Assembly (NCBI GenBank): GCA_037903355.1
Contig: JBAJFE010000021.1
Coordinates: 62,001-126,000, forward strand
Origin: Trichuris trichiura
Taxonomy: Eukaryota; Nematoda; Enoplea; Trichinellida; Trichuridae
DNA length: 64,000 nt
Direction: 5' to 3'
Part shown: positions 50,365 to 61,289 of the stretch, piece after piece
Layout of the letters: each line of letters starts with the position of its first letter
How positions within the stretch are numbered: the first letter of the stretch is position 1
The notes under the pieces: model-generated
Told to the model about the DNA's origin: nothing
Databases searched by the model: none
What the model saw: only the letters and a program-made list of their open reading frames with translations
Made by a program: the position numbers and the translations under genes

Positions 50365-52352
50365 GTAACACACCGAAACCACTCTACGTTCTTACAGCTT
50401 TCCTGCAGTACGTTCATACACCTTTGAACCGATGTTGGCGATATATCCGCGCTTCCAAGAGACTGTAAAAGCGCGACGCCTTCCACGAAACGAGAGCGCC
50501 TTTACATTCCGCACAAAGCCGACATAATTAAATGCCACCTTAACCAACCTCTAGGACATTTTCAAACCTGCAGATCATTGCAACCGTAGACAGTCCGTTT
50601 AGAGCATAGCGAACCTCCACTTCTCGCTAGAAGAAGGCTGCAGACAAACCTTTCCGAACCGCTGGAACTGTCCTCTGCGCGGGACAAACAAATCAGTTGG
50701 ACAAAACGAACTACACTGCTTTTCACGTGTTCAGCCGGGTTCGTCTGCAAGCATGTCCGCTCTCACGGACACCCACTCTGATGCTCCTACGCCCATTTCG
50801 GTCGGCAAATGACGCGACTATTAATCTTTTGAACTGTTTGTCGCTCAAAGTCCTGCTGATGAGCAGCATGCAATTCGGAACTAACCTGCATTGATTTCCG
50901 CATTTTGGCCCTTCTATGCCATGCATATCAAGCCCTCAGTATAAACTTCGTGAAGTAAACGACCGACCAACGGCTCCTACTTGCACAGCTTCTTACCACT
51001 GTCGACCGTTAAAGCCTATTGCCGAAGGTTCCGCAGTAAAAATCTTGTTGACTACAAGATGTCCTCCAGTAAAAAAGATTAAAATGAAAACTTGTCTATC
51101 CACTGCGAAATTCTATGCGCTGAACGTATAGTAAGCTGTACTAATAGAAAACATATTCACTAGTACATTTGAAAATCAACCAACCCGGCAATCAAAGACT
51201 CGATATCACGTTAACCGTTAAGTACGGGCAGAATAAAATAAAATAGAAAGCGTCTTAAGTTCCTAATCACGAAACACTTGCTTTCTCATGCTCCAGACAT
51301 GGATTAAAATTTTAGGTTGAGATGTACACTTGATATACCGCTCATCTCCACACTAAACGTGCTCGTCCAGCCTTCTAAGCCAAACAAATACGCGTTTGTT
51401 AAAAGAAAAGGTGGCAGCGTAGCCCAGAAAGAATTGAGAGAATCAGTCCAAGAAATACTTCTTATTTTCCATATCCTACCGCCTTTTGTCTGAAACTGAT
51501 GAAAAGCGTTTTCAGTCAAAATAGAAAAGAACGTTGTGCAGAACTCGTGGTCACTGTGCCCGGTGGACACCATGAACTGCGAGGACTGTCCGTCAGCGCC
51601 TCCAAGTAACTAACATCAGAACATAGGATGGAACAAAAGCCTTACCGACGGAACATAGAGCCACAGCAGGCCTTCCTCCATCTGAGGTCAGGAAGTGTCA
51701 GCAAGAACTTAACAGAAGTTTTGGTTACCGATAATAAATTGTTCCTTCAAGCTTAAGGCAATACACATAAGCTAGACGAAGACATATGCAAAACATGAAT
51801 GGAAACGAAGAGTAAAACAGAAGGCAGAAAGGAGGTAGAGGAACTAAAAGCCGCCACATTGGTTAACAGCAAACAACGTTTCAAAACAACGATATGCGGA
51901 AGCTTAAAAAGTTCGCAATTATCAGTGCTCCAATTTTATTTTTCATGAGTTTGCACGCAATCACACTGATTTTACATGCCATAGTGAGGTGCTTTAGCTT
52001 ACCAAGAAAAGCTATCCACCTTTAACGGCGGATCAGTCTCAACTCAGAAAAACAAACTGGTTTACCTAACATTCGTTTGTTTGTTTCAAAACATTTCCAG
52101 AGCAAGTAGAATATCGGTTAGCGAAACGCATGGGACACTGCCAGTATTGTTCTGCTGAATGGAACTGCCCACGGTTTGAAGTGGGTGTTCAGTTGATTGA
52201 AGCTGACTTACTTAGCCAGTACTCGCTCTTACGCAAACTGTAAAAGGTCGCACGAGCAAAGCCTTAAAACTATTTGTAGCCCATGTTTGATTACCATATA
52301 CAGTCTATTTTAAAAAATTGCCATCGCAGTTTACCACAAGCAAATATCAAAT

Positions 52353-52382
52353 ATGAGCAAACAAATGCAGTCCTTATAAAAG
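52353..52382 (+). promoter_or_regulatory. Cystatin promoter 6
   Basis: ATGAGCAAACAAATGCAGTC followed by CTTATAAAAG; TATA starts at 52375. The box is GCAAACA here in place of GTAAACA, still compatible with a forkhead site. Confidence 0.7.
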
Positions 52383-52559
52383 AACCTATCATCAAATCAG
52401 TTCAACAGCTTTCTCCGTTGCGATTTTGCAAATAATTTTATTCTCCTTCTTTGACAAGACCCATCGGTAGGTATAAACCTTCTCTTCAGACTAACGCAGG
52501 AACTTTGCATGCCAGCAAATTTCTAAAGAGATTTTCGTTACAGCCTATTCGCAGTGAAA

Positions 52560-53976
52560 ATGTTCCTTTTTGTTCTGCTTGGAAGCATACTGATTGCGCA
52601 AACAACATGCATGAAAATGGAGGGTGCTCCGTATACCATTATGAATGCCGATAATGATAATTCCACCGTGGAAATCGTCAACCACGTTCTCGATGATGAA
52701 AACGCCCAACGCTATCTTAATAAAACAAGTCCACTCGTCCTTATACAAGTGCTCGAAGCAACAAAGCAGGTCGTTGCTGGACATCGTTACCGGGTGACGT
52801 TCGCGGCAGGAGAAGCCCGCTGTCCGTCGCAAAAGGTAACACGCCTATAGAACTTTACTTTCCTACGGCTTTCCTGCAGTACGTTTATACATGTTTTAAT
52901 CCCTCTTAGCACATATCCGCGCTTTCAAGAGACTGTAAAACCGCGATGCTTTCCAGGAACTGAGTGCAACTTTACTTCCCGCAGAAAGTCGACAAAATTA
53001 AGTGTGACCTTCAGCAACATCTAAGACATTTTTAAATCTGCAGATCATTGCAACCGTAAGCAGTCCGTTTACAGCAGCCATTCTCAACCTTTTCAGCGCT
53101 ACGCCCCCTTGGATGGTGCCCTTAGGTGCCAGGCCCCCTTTTCCTATTCGTCGATTAATTTTTGCGTTCTTTGTGTAGCAGCCAATCAGCTTTCAATGAC
53201 AACCTCTTAGGATCAAGTTAATGCACTGATACAATGCGAATATACAGTTGTCAAATAGTTTGAAAAGAGCACTTGGGATTGTTCGAAACTAACAATGAAA
53301 CCACTTCGTCGAGTCGAGTGAGAATTTGTGCCAATCCTCTATAGAGGATTGGCATAAATTCTCACCCTTCCGATCTACCTAACTACGCTTGTTCCAATAA
53401 GGTTTTTCAGCCCCCTTGACGGCCTCCTGGCCCCCCTCTGAAAAATGTTTGATTTCGGCCCCCCTGACACTCTCTCGCCCCCCCCGGGGGCCCCAGGCCC
53501 CACGTTGAGAATGGCTGGTTTACAGGATAGCAAACTTGGACTTTTCGCTAGCAATTTGGGCACAGACGTTTTCCAAGAGCTCGAAGTAGCTTATGCATTG
53601 GACAAGCAAATCACTTTCACGAAACGAACTACATTGCTTTTCACGTGTTAAGCAGGGTTCGTCAGCAAGCATGTCCGCGCTGACAGACCCGTTGTGATGG
53701 TCCTACGCGCATTTCAGTTAAGAAATAACGCGACTATTCATCTTTTGAACTGTTTGTCGTTCAAAGTCCAGTTGTGGTGCAGCAAGCAAATCGGAAGTAA
53801 CTTTTCCTTTTCTTTAGGGAAGGAAATATAAAGTAAGAAGAGAGAAATGTTGGCTGTTCCGAAATGGAGAAATGAGAATCTACAAAATAGATGTCGTGGA
53901 CGCCCCATGGGAAAAGCCGCCAAAACAGATACTGGGAAAGCAAGTTGTCTACTCCTTTTACTATAACTCGAAGTGA
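52560..53976 (+). CDS. Secreted cystatin with transposon in its intron
   Basis: Exons 52560-52835 and 53818-53976 encode 144 residues. Signal peptide MFLFVLLGSILIAQTTC, mature MKMEGAPYT, loop 1 QVVAG, YRVTFAAGEARC; exon 2 KYKVRREKCWLFRNGEMRIY with loop 2 APWEKPP. The intron is 982 bp because of a 443-bp hAT-like insertion (53075-53517); without it the length would match the roughly 530-bp introns of the sister genes. Both splice sites are intact, so the gene is probably still functional. The 5' UTR donor here is CATCG/GTAGGT. Confidence 0.87.
53075..53517. mobile_element. 443-bp hAT-like non-autonomous element
   Basis: Terminal inverted repeats CAGCCATTCTCAAC at both ends, close to the hAT consensus CAGnGnTTCTCAAC, with identical 8-bp target duplications GTTTACAG at 53067-53074 and 53518-53525. 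Other units show the empty site (CCGTTTAGAGCATAGCGAAC near 50600). Its ends are G/C-rich with long C runs. It contains a 23-bp-arm perfect-type palindrome (53318-53365). No transposase reading frame, so it would need one supplied in trans. Confidence 0.9.
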
Positions 53977-54717
53977 TCGACTATGAAGGCAAAGCCTGTA
54001 CGAAAAATAAAGACTTCGCTTTAGCCTTTTCTTTGTGTACCAACAGAACTGCAACGCACGGACAGTAAATTTTAGGAACTCGCGATGAATAATTCCGTGG
54101 AAACAAAGCAACAGAAACATAGAGCAGGAAATTAAGGGCACGAACAAACGTTAGCTGCGATTTTGAGGGTCGTTGTTCACCGTTTTACTCCGGGTTGATT
54201 TAAAGCGCTATTTTGATATGAGGGGAGCTCGGGAAAAGCTTTTTCCAGCCGTTGAAGAAATAGCGTGGGCAGCTGTCTTCCCCAGATAGTTTGCTAATGT
54301 CTTCATGAGGACAGTAACTCTGATTTTTCGATAAGTACCAATTCATTAATGATGGATTGGTAGAGAGATTTCGTAAGAGCCGCATGTTGTAGTTTTTACC
54401 GTGCGAAAGCGAAGCAGGACCTAGAAAAACGTCTCTTTTGTGCACTACAGGACATTTCTTAGCAGGCAACGAAAACGGGACAGAAAATAAATCGTCAGCT
54501 ACAAGTGGCAGTAAGAGAAATAGAACGCTTGCTTCGTTCAGTCGTTCACGATCAGTTCGACTGGCCACGCTTCAGGTATGGAGTTCTGCGTTTGCTCAGG
54601 ATGGTTCTTCACGCAGTACTTTTAGTGCATTGCAGTGCAACCGCAACGGTGCTTTGCCAACGCGCTGACGATGTTTCTGTCAGCTACTAAAACCTAAATC
54701 TATGAACAGCAGCTACT

Positions 54718-57260
54718 TTGCTACGGATAAATTATACCATTTCCACTCATATGGATATAACGTTCTGTATAGGTTATTCCAACTTTCTCCGCGTTGTTCT
54801 ATGCGTTCGTGCTAGGTGATCAATTTGATGAGCAGCAGTTGGAGGGGGTGGTAATGTTCGCCTATAGTTCTCTTATTTCCGCTCTGCGATCAGGGTTGTG
54901 TGTCGTATTATGTCTAATGCACAGAGGGTCTTTATTCTGCCTTAAGCGTAAATTACTTTCATAGCATAGAAATTTTGGTTCAAAAGGCTGGTCGCATTAT
55001 GCCGCGTGTTGCGCCACAGTGGAGGCATGTATAGCTTTTTCCATCGTAACTCATGGATGCAAGACCTGTCATCCGCGACGTACAATAGGGGTGCTGTTGT
55101 TTGAAGGCTATTTTTTGCGTTATTGTAAGTAACTAGCTTTCTCTATGTGTTCATTAAATCTGTGTTCCGGAGGATTGCCTGCTTCTCTAATGTAGACTCT
55201 TGGACGAGCACATTCGACCGCATATGCTAATCCCGTTTTTTTTGTTTGCTGGGATTTTCCTTTTGTCCTTACGGAGAATCAGCCAGTGATCATAGGAACA
55301 CTTCAAAAAAATTCGGAAACCAAATTGCCTACGGAAACCAACCATCTTTTTGCCTAATCCTACAACAGAATAGCTAAGCACGGATTGCGTGAAGCATGTG
55401 CTTTGGAGATATTACGGCTGCGACGATGGTGTTGGAAAATGTTGTCAAAGGAAGAGTTCCGATAACCGTTTTTGTAAAAGAACTTTTTAGTGTAGTTAAC
55501 CTTTGACTGCAGGTATCCGGATTGCAAAAACTAACTGCTCTAACAATCATGCAAGAAAGAATTCTGCGCATTACCCAATGTGGCTCATGCCAGGAGAAAT
55601 TGAGGTGCTAATTTGTACGAGCGGATTTCTTGTAAATTCCGCTTTGTTGCCCTTGATTTGTACGACTAATCAAAACACCGAGAAAGGGAAAGGTTTTGTT
55701 TTCTTCTTTTTCCATTGTGAAAACAACCTGGTTTGGGCGGGTGCACTTTTGAAAGCGTAGAAATTCTTCCTTTCTTTTCTTTTATAGTGAAGCAGGTGCC
55801 TCCTACGTCCCTTTCATAGAGGCGTGGGGCAGTTTGTCAGCCTGCAGCAATGTTTCTCAAGGTCAGGGTAGGCACCAAACCCTGTGAACGTGTCTGGGCG
55901 TTTGGGCTTCCCAATTCTGATTAGTCTATTCAAGCGCGCTGACTGGCTGTAAGGGAAAACACAGCGGGTAGCCTGAAGGACCTAACGTATGCTCTGCACA
56001 AAGTTATGTTGAGAAAGCGTTTCCCGGATAGTGTGTCGAATTTTTACTTTCCCACCTTCGAGCCGTCTCCACCCGCTTCTCCCTTCTTGCCAATCGGAAT
56101 AGCGGGGCGCAACAGCATGCAAATTTCTCTTAGGCAATAGGCACAACCTTTCATCTGAAGGCCATACCTTCCTATGCAATTCGACACGATGGCCAAGGTG
56201 GGGCATCTGTCCTCAAAGCTCAAAAATGCCCCAGAAGGGCCACTTAAACGATTTGGACACCCTGGACCTCAAAAGGGCCACCCGATGGGACATGACCCAC
56301 CGAGAAATTGACTGGTCTACAGTTTCAAACATTTGTCTTTCAGAACTTTCCATGAAGGCTCCTGCTAAAACAGGGGACAGTGAGTTGCCCATAGGAGCTC
56401 CGCTGGACTGCTTCTAGAACCTGTTATCAAAGAGAAAATAATTGCCTCCTTTGACGCACGAAGTCACTCGCTTAACAATGTGAAAAAGATTTAGTTCAGT
56501 CCTGCTGAGGAAGTTTGTATCCGCATTGAAGAGATTGTATAAAGCCTTGAGAGTATTTCAAATTGGAATGCTAAGGAATAATTCTTTCACGTCTTAGCTA
56601 ACCAGATTCTGGTCAGGATCCACGCGACAGTTTCGTATTTCGTTTATGAAAGCTTCGCTATTTTTTACAAAGGAGATTTCTTGCCAGTTAGTGGTTTAAT
56701 GACCATCTTTAAAAACCGACTGAGTTCACTTATTGTACTGTTTACCGCAGATACTATCTGCCCTGCTGCGACCTCTCGCTTGTGCAATTTTGGAAAACCA
56801 TAGACCTCAGGAGATTTAAAAATCGATGCGAACTCAAAGTGTGTTGCTAATTTGGTGATTTCTAGATCTTTAGTTTCTCTGGCACATAAGATAAGAAGAG
56901 ACGGAAAACTTTTTCTGGAACTTTCTTTAGGGCCAGTAGACAAAATTCAATAAATGCTAGTGTTTAAGATGGCCATGATCCCTTCAATGTAGATAGTTCC
57001 GGCAGGTACAACTGTGCTACTCCCTTCGTCCCCTTTCGTTATAACTCTGTTCAACTGCTTTTTAACTTGACTTATGCAGTTCATTTCGTACCGATTTAAG
57101 TTTGCAGTGTTGCTGCAGCGGTAATCTGGGACTAATGAAGACAGATTAAGCTTTATCTCTGCGGCCTTCCGTAGGTCAACGGAAGATAGACTGTGCCACT
57201 GAAGCGACGGTGTCAAGAAAAAATGGATTTTCTGGGGTTGGGACAAAGTTCAGCCTTATT
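54718..57260 (-). mobile_element. Decayed Penelope-like retroelement (RT plus GIY-YIG)
   Basis: Read down the minus strand it shows, in order: an N-terminal region with SQVKKQLNRVITKGDEGSST (about 56947-57246); the RT word EVYGFPKLHKREVAAGQIVS (56665-56943); GAPMGNSLSPVLAGAFMESS near 56341-56410; FTMEKEENKTFPFLGVLISR near 55650-55730; and a GIY-YIG-type endonuclease core (GLAYAVE, VYIREAGNPPEHRFNEHIE) near 55140-55240. This is the order in Penelope-like elements. Internal stops and frame changes show it is dead. The segment 55848-56310 is a separate insertion. Edges are placed where similarity to sister array units stops and resumes. Confidence 0.8.
55848..56310 (+). mobile_element. Inverted copy of the 457-bp hAT-like element
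   Basis: Opposite orientation to the copy at 43444-43900. It begins CAATGTTTCTCAAGGTCAGG and shares blocks such as GACACACTATCCGGGAAACG (in reverse complement) along its length. The same peptide words appear in both copies in one frame: CLLPKR(N/K)LHAV, SDW(Q/L)EGRSG and RHTIRET. It splits the Penelope-like element between its RT and its FTMEKE region. No target duplication is evident (GCCTGCAG versus ACTGGTCT). Confidence 0.65.
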
Positions 57261-59009
57261 CTTTGTACATTCTTTTCATTTCAACATTTGACCTGCTCAT
57301 TTTTATCTGATACGAACTTAAAGAAAGCAGCCTTCTAGCTGTTCAAGATACTTCACCCGCGCATTTTTGTCCCACGTGATCAGCAAACGTTTTAACGACG
57401 ATAGCAAACTCAAGTCTCTATAACCATAATCTGACAGAACTTTAGTTTCATGTGATACTGTTTGAATACCGCATTTCATTCTTTTTAGGCCGTGTACGTT
57501 CGGTACTCCTTTTAAAATTTATTGAAATAACGATTTATCAGTAATTGTTATTTGCATAAAATCTTACTGATAACGACTAGTCGAGCTCGTAGCCGAATGT
57601 TTCACACTAAAAGTCGTGTTTATCGTAAGCTAGTCATAGCGTAAAAAGCTATCCAATGAAAACTTATGCACCCGTTGCAAATTGCTAGGTATTCAATGCG
57701 CATTATGCTGTACTAATGGGAAACGTATCCGTTTGTACGCTAGGGTCACTTTCTAAGCAGGCAATGAACCGGGACTCTATGCTAATCGATAAGTACGTGC
57801 CGCACAAAACGAAAGAGAAGGCGATCAGTTTTCCAAATAACGAAACATTTGCCTTTTCTAGCCTTTGGCACGCATTAATCTTAAGTTGAGGTGCAGGTTT
57901 CAGAAACCTGCCATCTCCGCGCCTCCGAATCAACTTGCCTGCCTAATTTATAAAGACAAAGCCAAATAATGCACCCGTTAAAATAAAGGCAACTGCACAG
58001 GATAAAATGAATTAACAGAATGAGCTCAACAGACGTTTTTCGTTTTCAATATGTTAGCGCAGTCTACCAAAGATTGATGAAAAACAATTTTCAATCCGAA
58101 CAGAAAAAGATCTTACGTAAACTCGATGGTCACTGTGCCAAGCGAACACCGCTAAGTCAGAGTATATTGTCCCTACGTACGACCACCTAAGCTGCCTTTG
58201 TGTAGCTAAAGCAGCAAAAATAATCTGTACCCAGTTTTACCGACGGAGCATAGAACCATATCAGACACTCCTGTATAATAAAACCAACTATTGTCACAAC
58301 TACGTACGTTACATGAGGAAGTGCCGGTAAAACATGACAGAAGTTTTGCCTACCACAAGTAGAATACTCTTCAAATTTTAAGGCAGCAGTCTTATTCTAC
58401 AACACCAAACACGCAGAACAAGGAAAGCTGGAAAACAGTAAAAGAAAAGGTAGCAGAGGAATTGAAAAGCCTCCCATCCGTTCACAGCAATCGATGTAGA
58501 AGCATTGTGACTTCTAAAAGTGATAAAACGTTGTGTTCATGAAATTCAAATTCAACTCAATTCAGTCCAATTCAAAGTTTCAGCATTTCGAAACCAAATA
58601 TTGATTTACATCGCATGCATAAAGATTTTAGCATGCGCAGAAAAAATCACTTTCAATGGAGGACCGGTTTGAACTCTGAAAAACAAAACAGGTAATCTTA
58701 GCGTTCGCACATTTGTTTCAAAAGCTTCCACGAAAGGAAGCATATCAGTTTCACCATTTAATATGAATGAGCGAAATGTAAGGGACATTTTGCTACCATT
58801 GTTTCGCTCAATGGAAGTGCCCACGCCTTGACGTTGGTGTTCAGTTCATCGGAGATGACTCACGTACTCACCAAAAAATACTCGCCGCTAGACCAACAGT
58901 AAAAGGTATCATGAGCGAAAGCTCAAAACTATTTGTAGTCTATGTTTACTTAGCATATATCCTCCATTTCAAAACGGCGAACGCAGTTTACTACAAGCGA
59001 ATGCCAAAT
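57261..59009. other. Shared unit spacer DNA right of the retroelement
   Basis: Non-coding spacer that matches the corresponding positions of other array units, resuming near the word that reads CTGCTCATTTTTATCTGA (compare 62395 onward). It holds no coding exon that I can support and leads into promoter 7. Confidence 0.5.
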
Positions 59010-59039
59010 ATGAGTAAACAAAAGTAGTCCTTATAAAAG
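59010..59039 (+). promoter_or_regulatory. Cystatin promoter 7
   Basis: ATGAGTAAACAAAAGTAGTC followed by CTTATAAAAG; TATA starts at 59032. The promoter is intact although the gene carries a nonsense codon. Confidence 0.72.
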
Positions 59040-59213
59040 AACCTATCAGCAAATCGTTTCAACAGCTTTCTCCTTTGTGGTTTTGCACATAATTTTATCC
59101 TCGTTTTTTGACAAGACCCATCGATAGGTATAAATCTTCTCTTCAGATTAACGAAGGAACTTCGCATGCCAAACTTCCATACAGATTTTCGTTACAGGCT
59201 ATTTGCAGTGAAA

Positions 59214-60186
59214 ATGTTCCTTTTTGTCCTGCTTGGAACCTTACTGATTGCACAAGCAACGTGCGAGATACTGATTGGAGGTCCACAGCGCGTTGAAAAT
59301 CCCGATAATGATTAATGGACTGTGGAAATTGTCAACCATGTCATCGATGAGGAAAACGCAGCACGCTTTCGTAATAAGACAAGTCCACTCGTTCTCATAA
59401 AAGTGCTCGAGGCAGCAAAGCATGTGGTTGCTGGAATACGTTTTCATGTGACGTTCGCAGCAGGCGAAGCGCGATGTCCCATCGAAAAAGTAACGCGCAT
59501 AAAGAGTTCTAGTTTCCTATAAGTTTCCTGCATTGATTTCAAACACTTCTTAACCAAACTGACCGTTAATCCGCACTACGAAAACACTGGGAAAACGCGG
59601 CGATTTCTGGGACCTTAGTAGAGGTCTATTTTCCGCATAAAACCGTGCTAACTAAATCAGAACCTGCGCAGCTTCTTGGACAGTTCTCGCGCGGTAATCA
59701 TTATCGCCGTAAATAATTAGTTTGGAGGATAGAGACCTTTCAGATTTTGCGAGCACGGTGGGGAAGGCCTTTTTCGAAAAGTTCAAATTATCTCATACGC
59801 AAAAGAAACAATTTAGTTTGGCGAAGTGAACTAGGCAGTCTTCCACGCGTTAAGCATGCCTCGCCTGCAAGCATATGCGCTCTGACAGACCCATTTGATG
59901 TTCCCATGCACGTTTCACTTAGCAAACAGCGCGTCTATTATTAGTTTGAACTGTTCATCGTTCAAAGTCCACTTGATCAGTAGCCCGCAAATCGAACGTA
60001 ATGTTTATTGTTCTTTAGGCAGAGAAATATGAGGTCAGAAGAGAGAAATGTTGGTTGTTCCGAAATGGAGAAATAAGAATCTACAAAGTAGAAGTCCTCT
60101 ACGTCGCATGGGAAAATCCACAAAAACAAATATTGAAAAGAGATGTTGTCTATTCCTTTTATTATAACACCAAACGATTACGTTAA
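59214..60186 (+). pseudogene. Cystatin, HVVAG subtype, with in-frame stop
   Basis: Exons 59214-59489 and 60019-60186 (444 nt, frame retained). The signal peptide MFLFVLLGTLLIAQATC and EILIGGPQRVENPDND are followed by a TAA codon at 59313-59315, where sister genes have a TCT or TCG serine codon in NDNST/NDESV. The rest is otherwise intact: HVVAG loop, FHVTFAAGEARCPIEK, exon 2 EKYEVRREKCWLFRNGEIRI and loop 2 YVAWENPQ (PW lost). The donor is AAA/GTAACG, weaker than the AAG/GTAAC of the others. A single base-level lesion in an otherwise complete gene suggests recent loss, an allele, or a sequencing error. Confidence 0.8.
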
Positions 60187-61289
60187 AACAGAAAGCAAGT
60201 ATGAAAAATAAAGACTTTGCCACAGTGTTCGCTTTGACTACCAACAGAACAGCACTGCACCGACGGTAAACTTCACCATCTCGCGACGAATAATTTCAAG
60301 GAGACCCATGAACGAAAACGTAGGATACGAAATTAAGGGCGCCAACATTCTCACTAGCAACGACTAAGAGCTTCTTGTTCGTTGGTTTACTCTGCACTAG
60401 CTTGAAGCGTTATTTTAATACGAGCGGAGTTCGGGAAATGGCCCTTTCAGTCGTTCTAGAAACTCCGCGGGTACGTTTTTGCCACACACTGTTTGCTAAT
60501 GTTTAAATGGAGACCCCAACCGCGATTTTTCCAAAAGCATCAATTGATTGGTCAGTGATTAGACGAGAAATTTCTCAAGAGCTGCATATTGTTTCATTTA
60601 TGCCGCGCACGCGGAGCACTCTAGGGCAAAACATTTCGTTTGTGTGCTACAGGGCCTTTCTGAGCGGGTAACGAAACCGGGACGGTAAGTAAATCGACAA
60701 CTACAAATGGCAATAAAGGAATTGGAACGCTTGCTTAATTGACTGACCATGCTTCAGATATGGACTTCAGCACTTGCTCAGGTTGGTTCTTCACGAAGTA
60801 CCTTTAGTGCATTGCACTGCAACCGCAACAATTATGTCCCAATGCGATGCAGAACTTTCTATGAACTACGAATACCGGAATCCGTTGACAGCAGCGCAAC
60901 AGCGACCCAGCTTCCCACGTCAGGACGTCTCTATAGAAAATCTCCCTACAGAAACAATACTGCGAAGGATAGTTCTTTTTGTCTAGCTTCAACGGTTACT
61001 AAACCCTCAGGTGACATGCACATAAATGTTCAGTGATCAAACGTCCGTTCCACTTAGTAACAATGCACCCGCTGAGCAAATTGCACACCGTGTTATCCAA
61101 CATTAAGGTACGGAAAAGCAACCTGTTCAACGTTTTACTGACATCGCGAAACTTTCAGGGACAGGAGTTCATCGAAATCTTTGCAGTACCAATAAAAAGT
61201 TGGACGGGATGCTTTTCCGTTCCGTAATGTTGTTTCATACACCCGATAAAGAGAGACTATGTCTTAAAAGCAATCGCGTTATCCCTAAT

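Noticed and set aside
56226..56417. Plus-strand open frame in the Penelope-like element
   Set aside because: It is antisense to the RT motif GAPMGNSLSPVLA and has no independent support.
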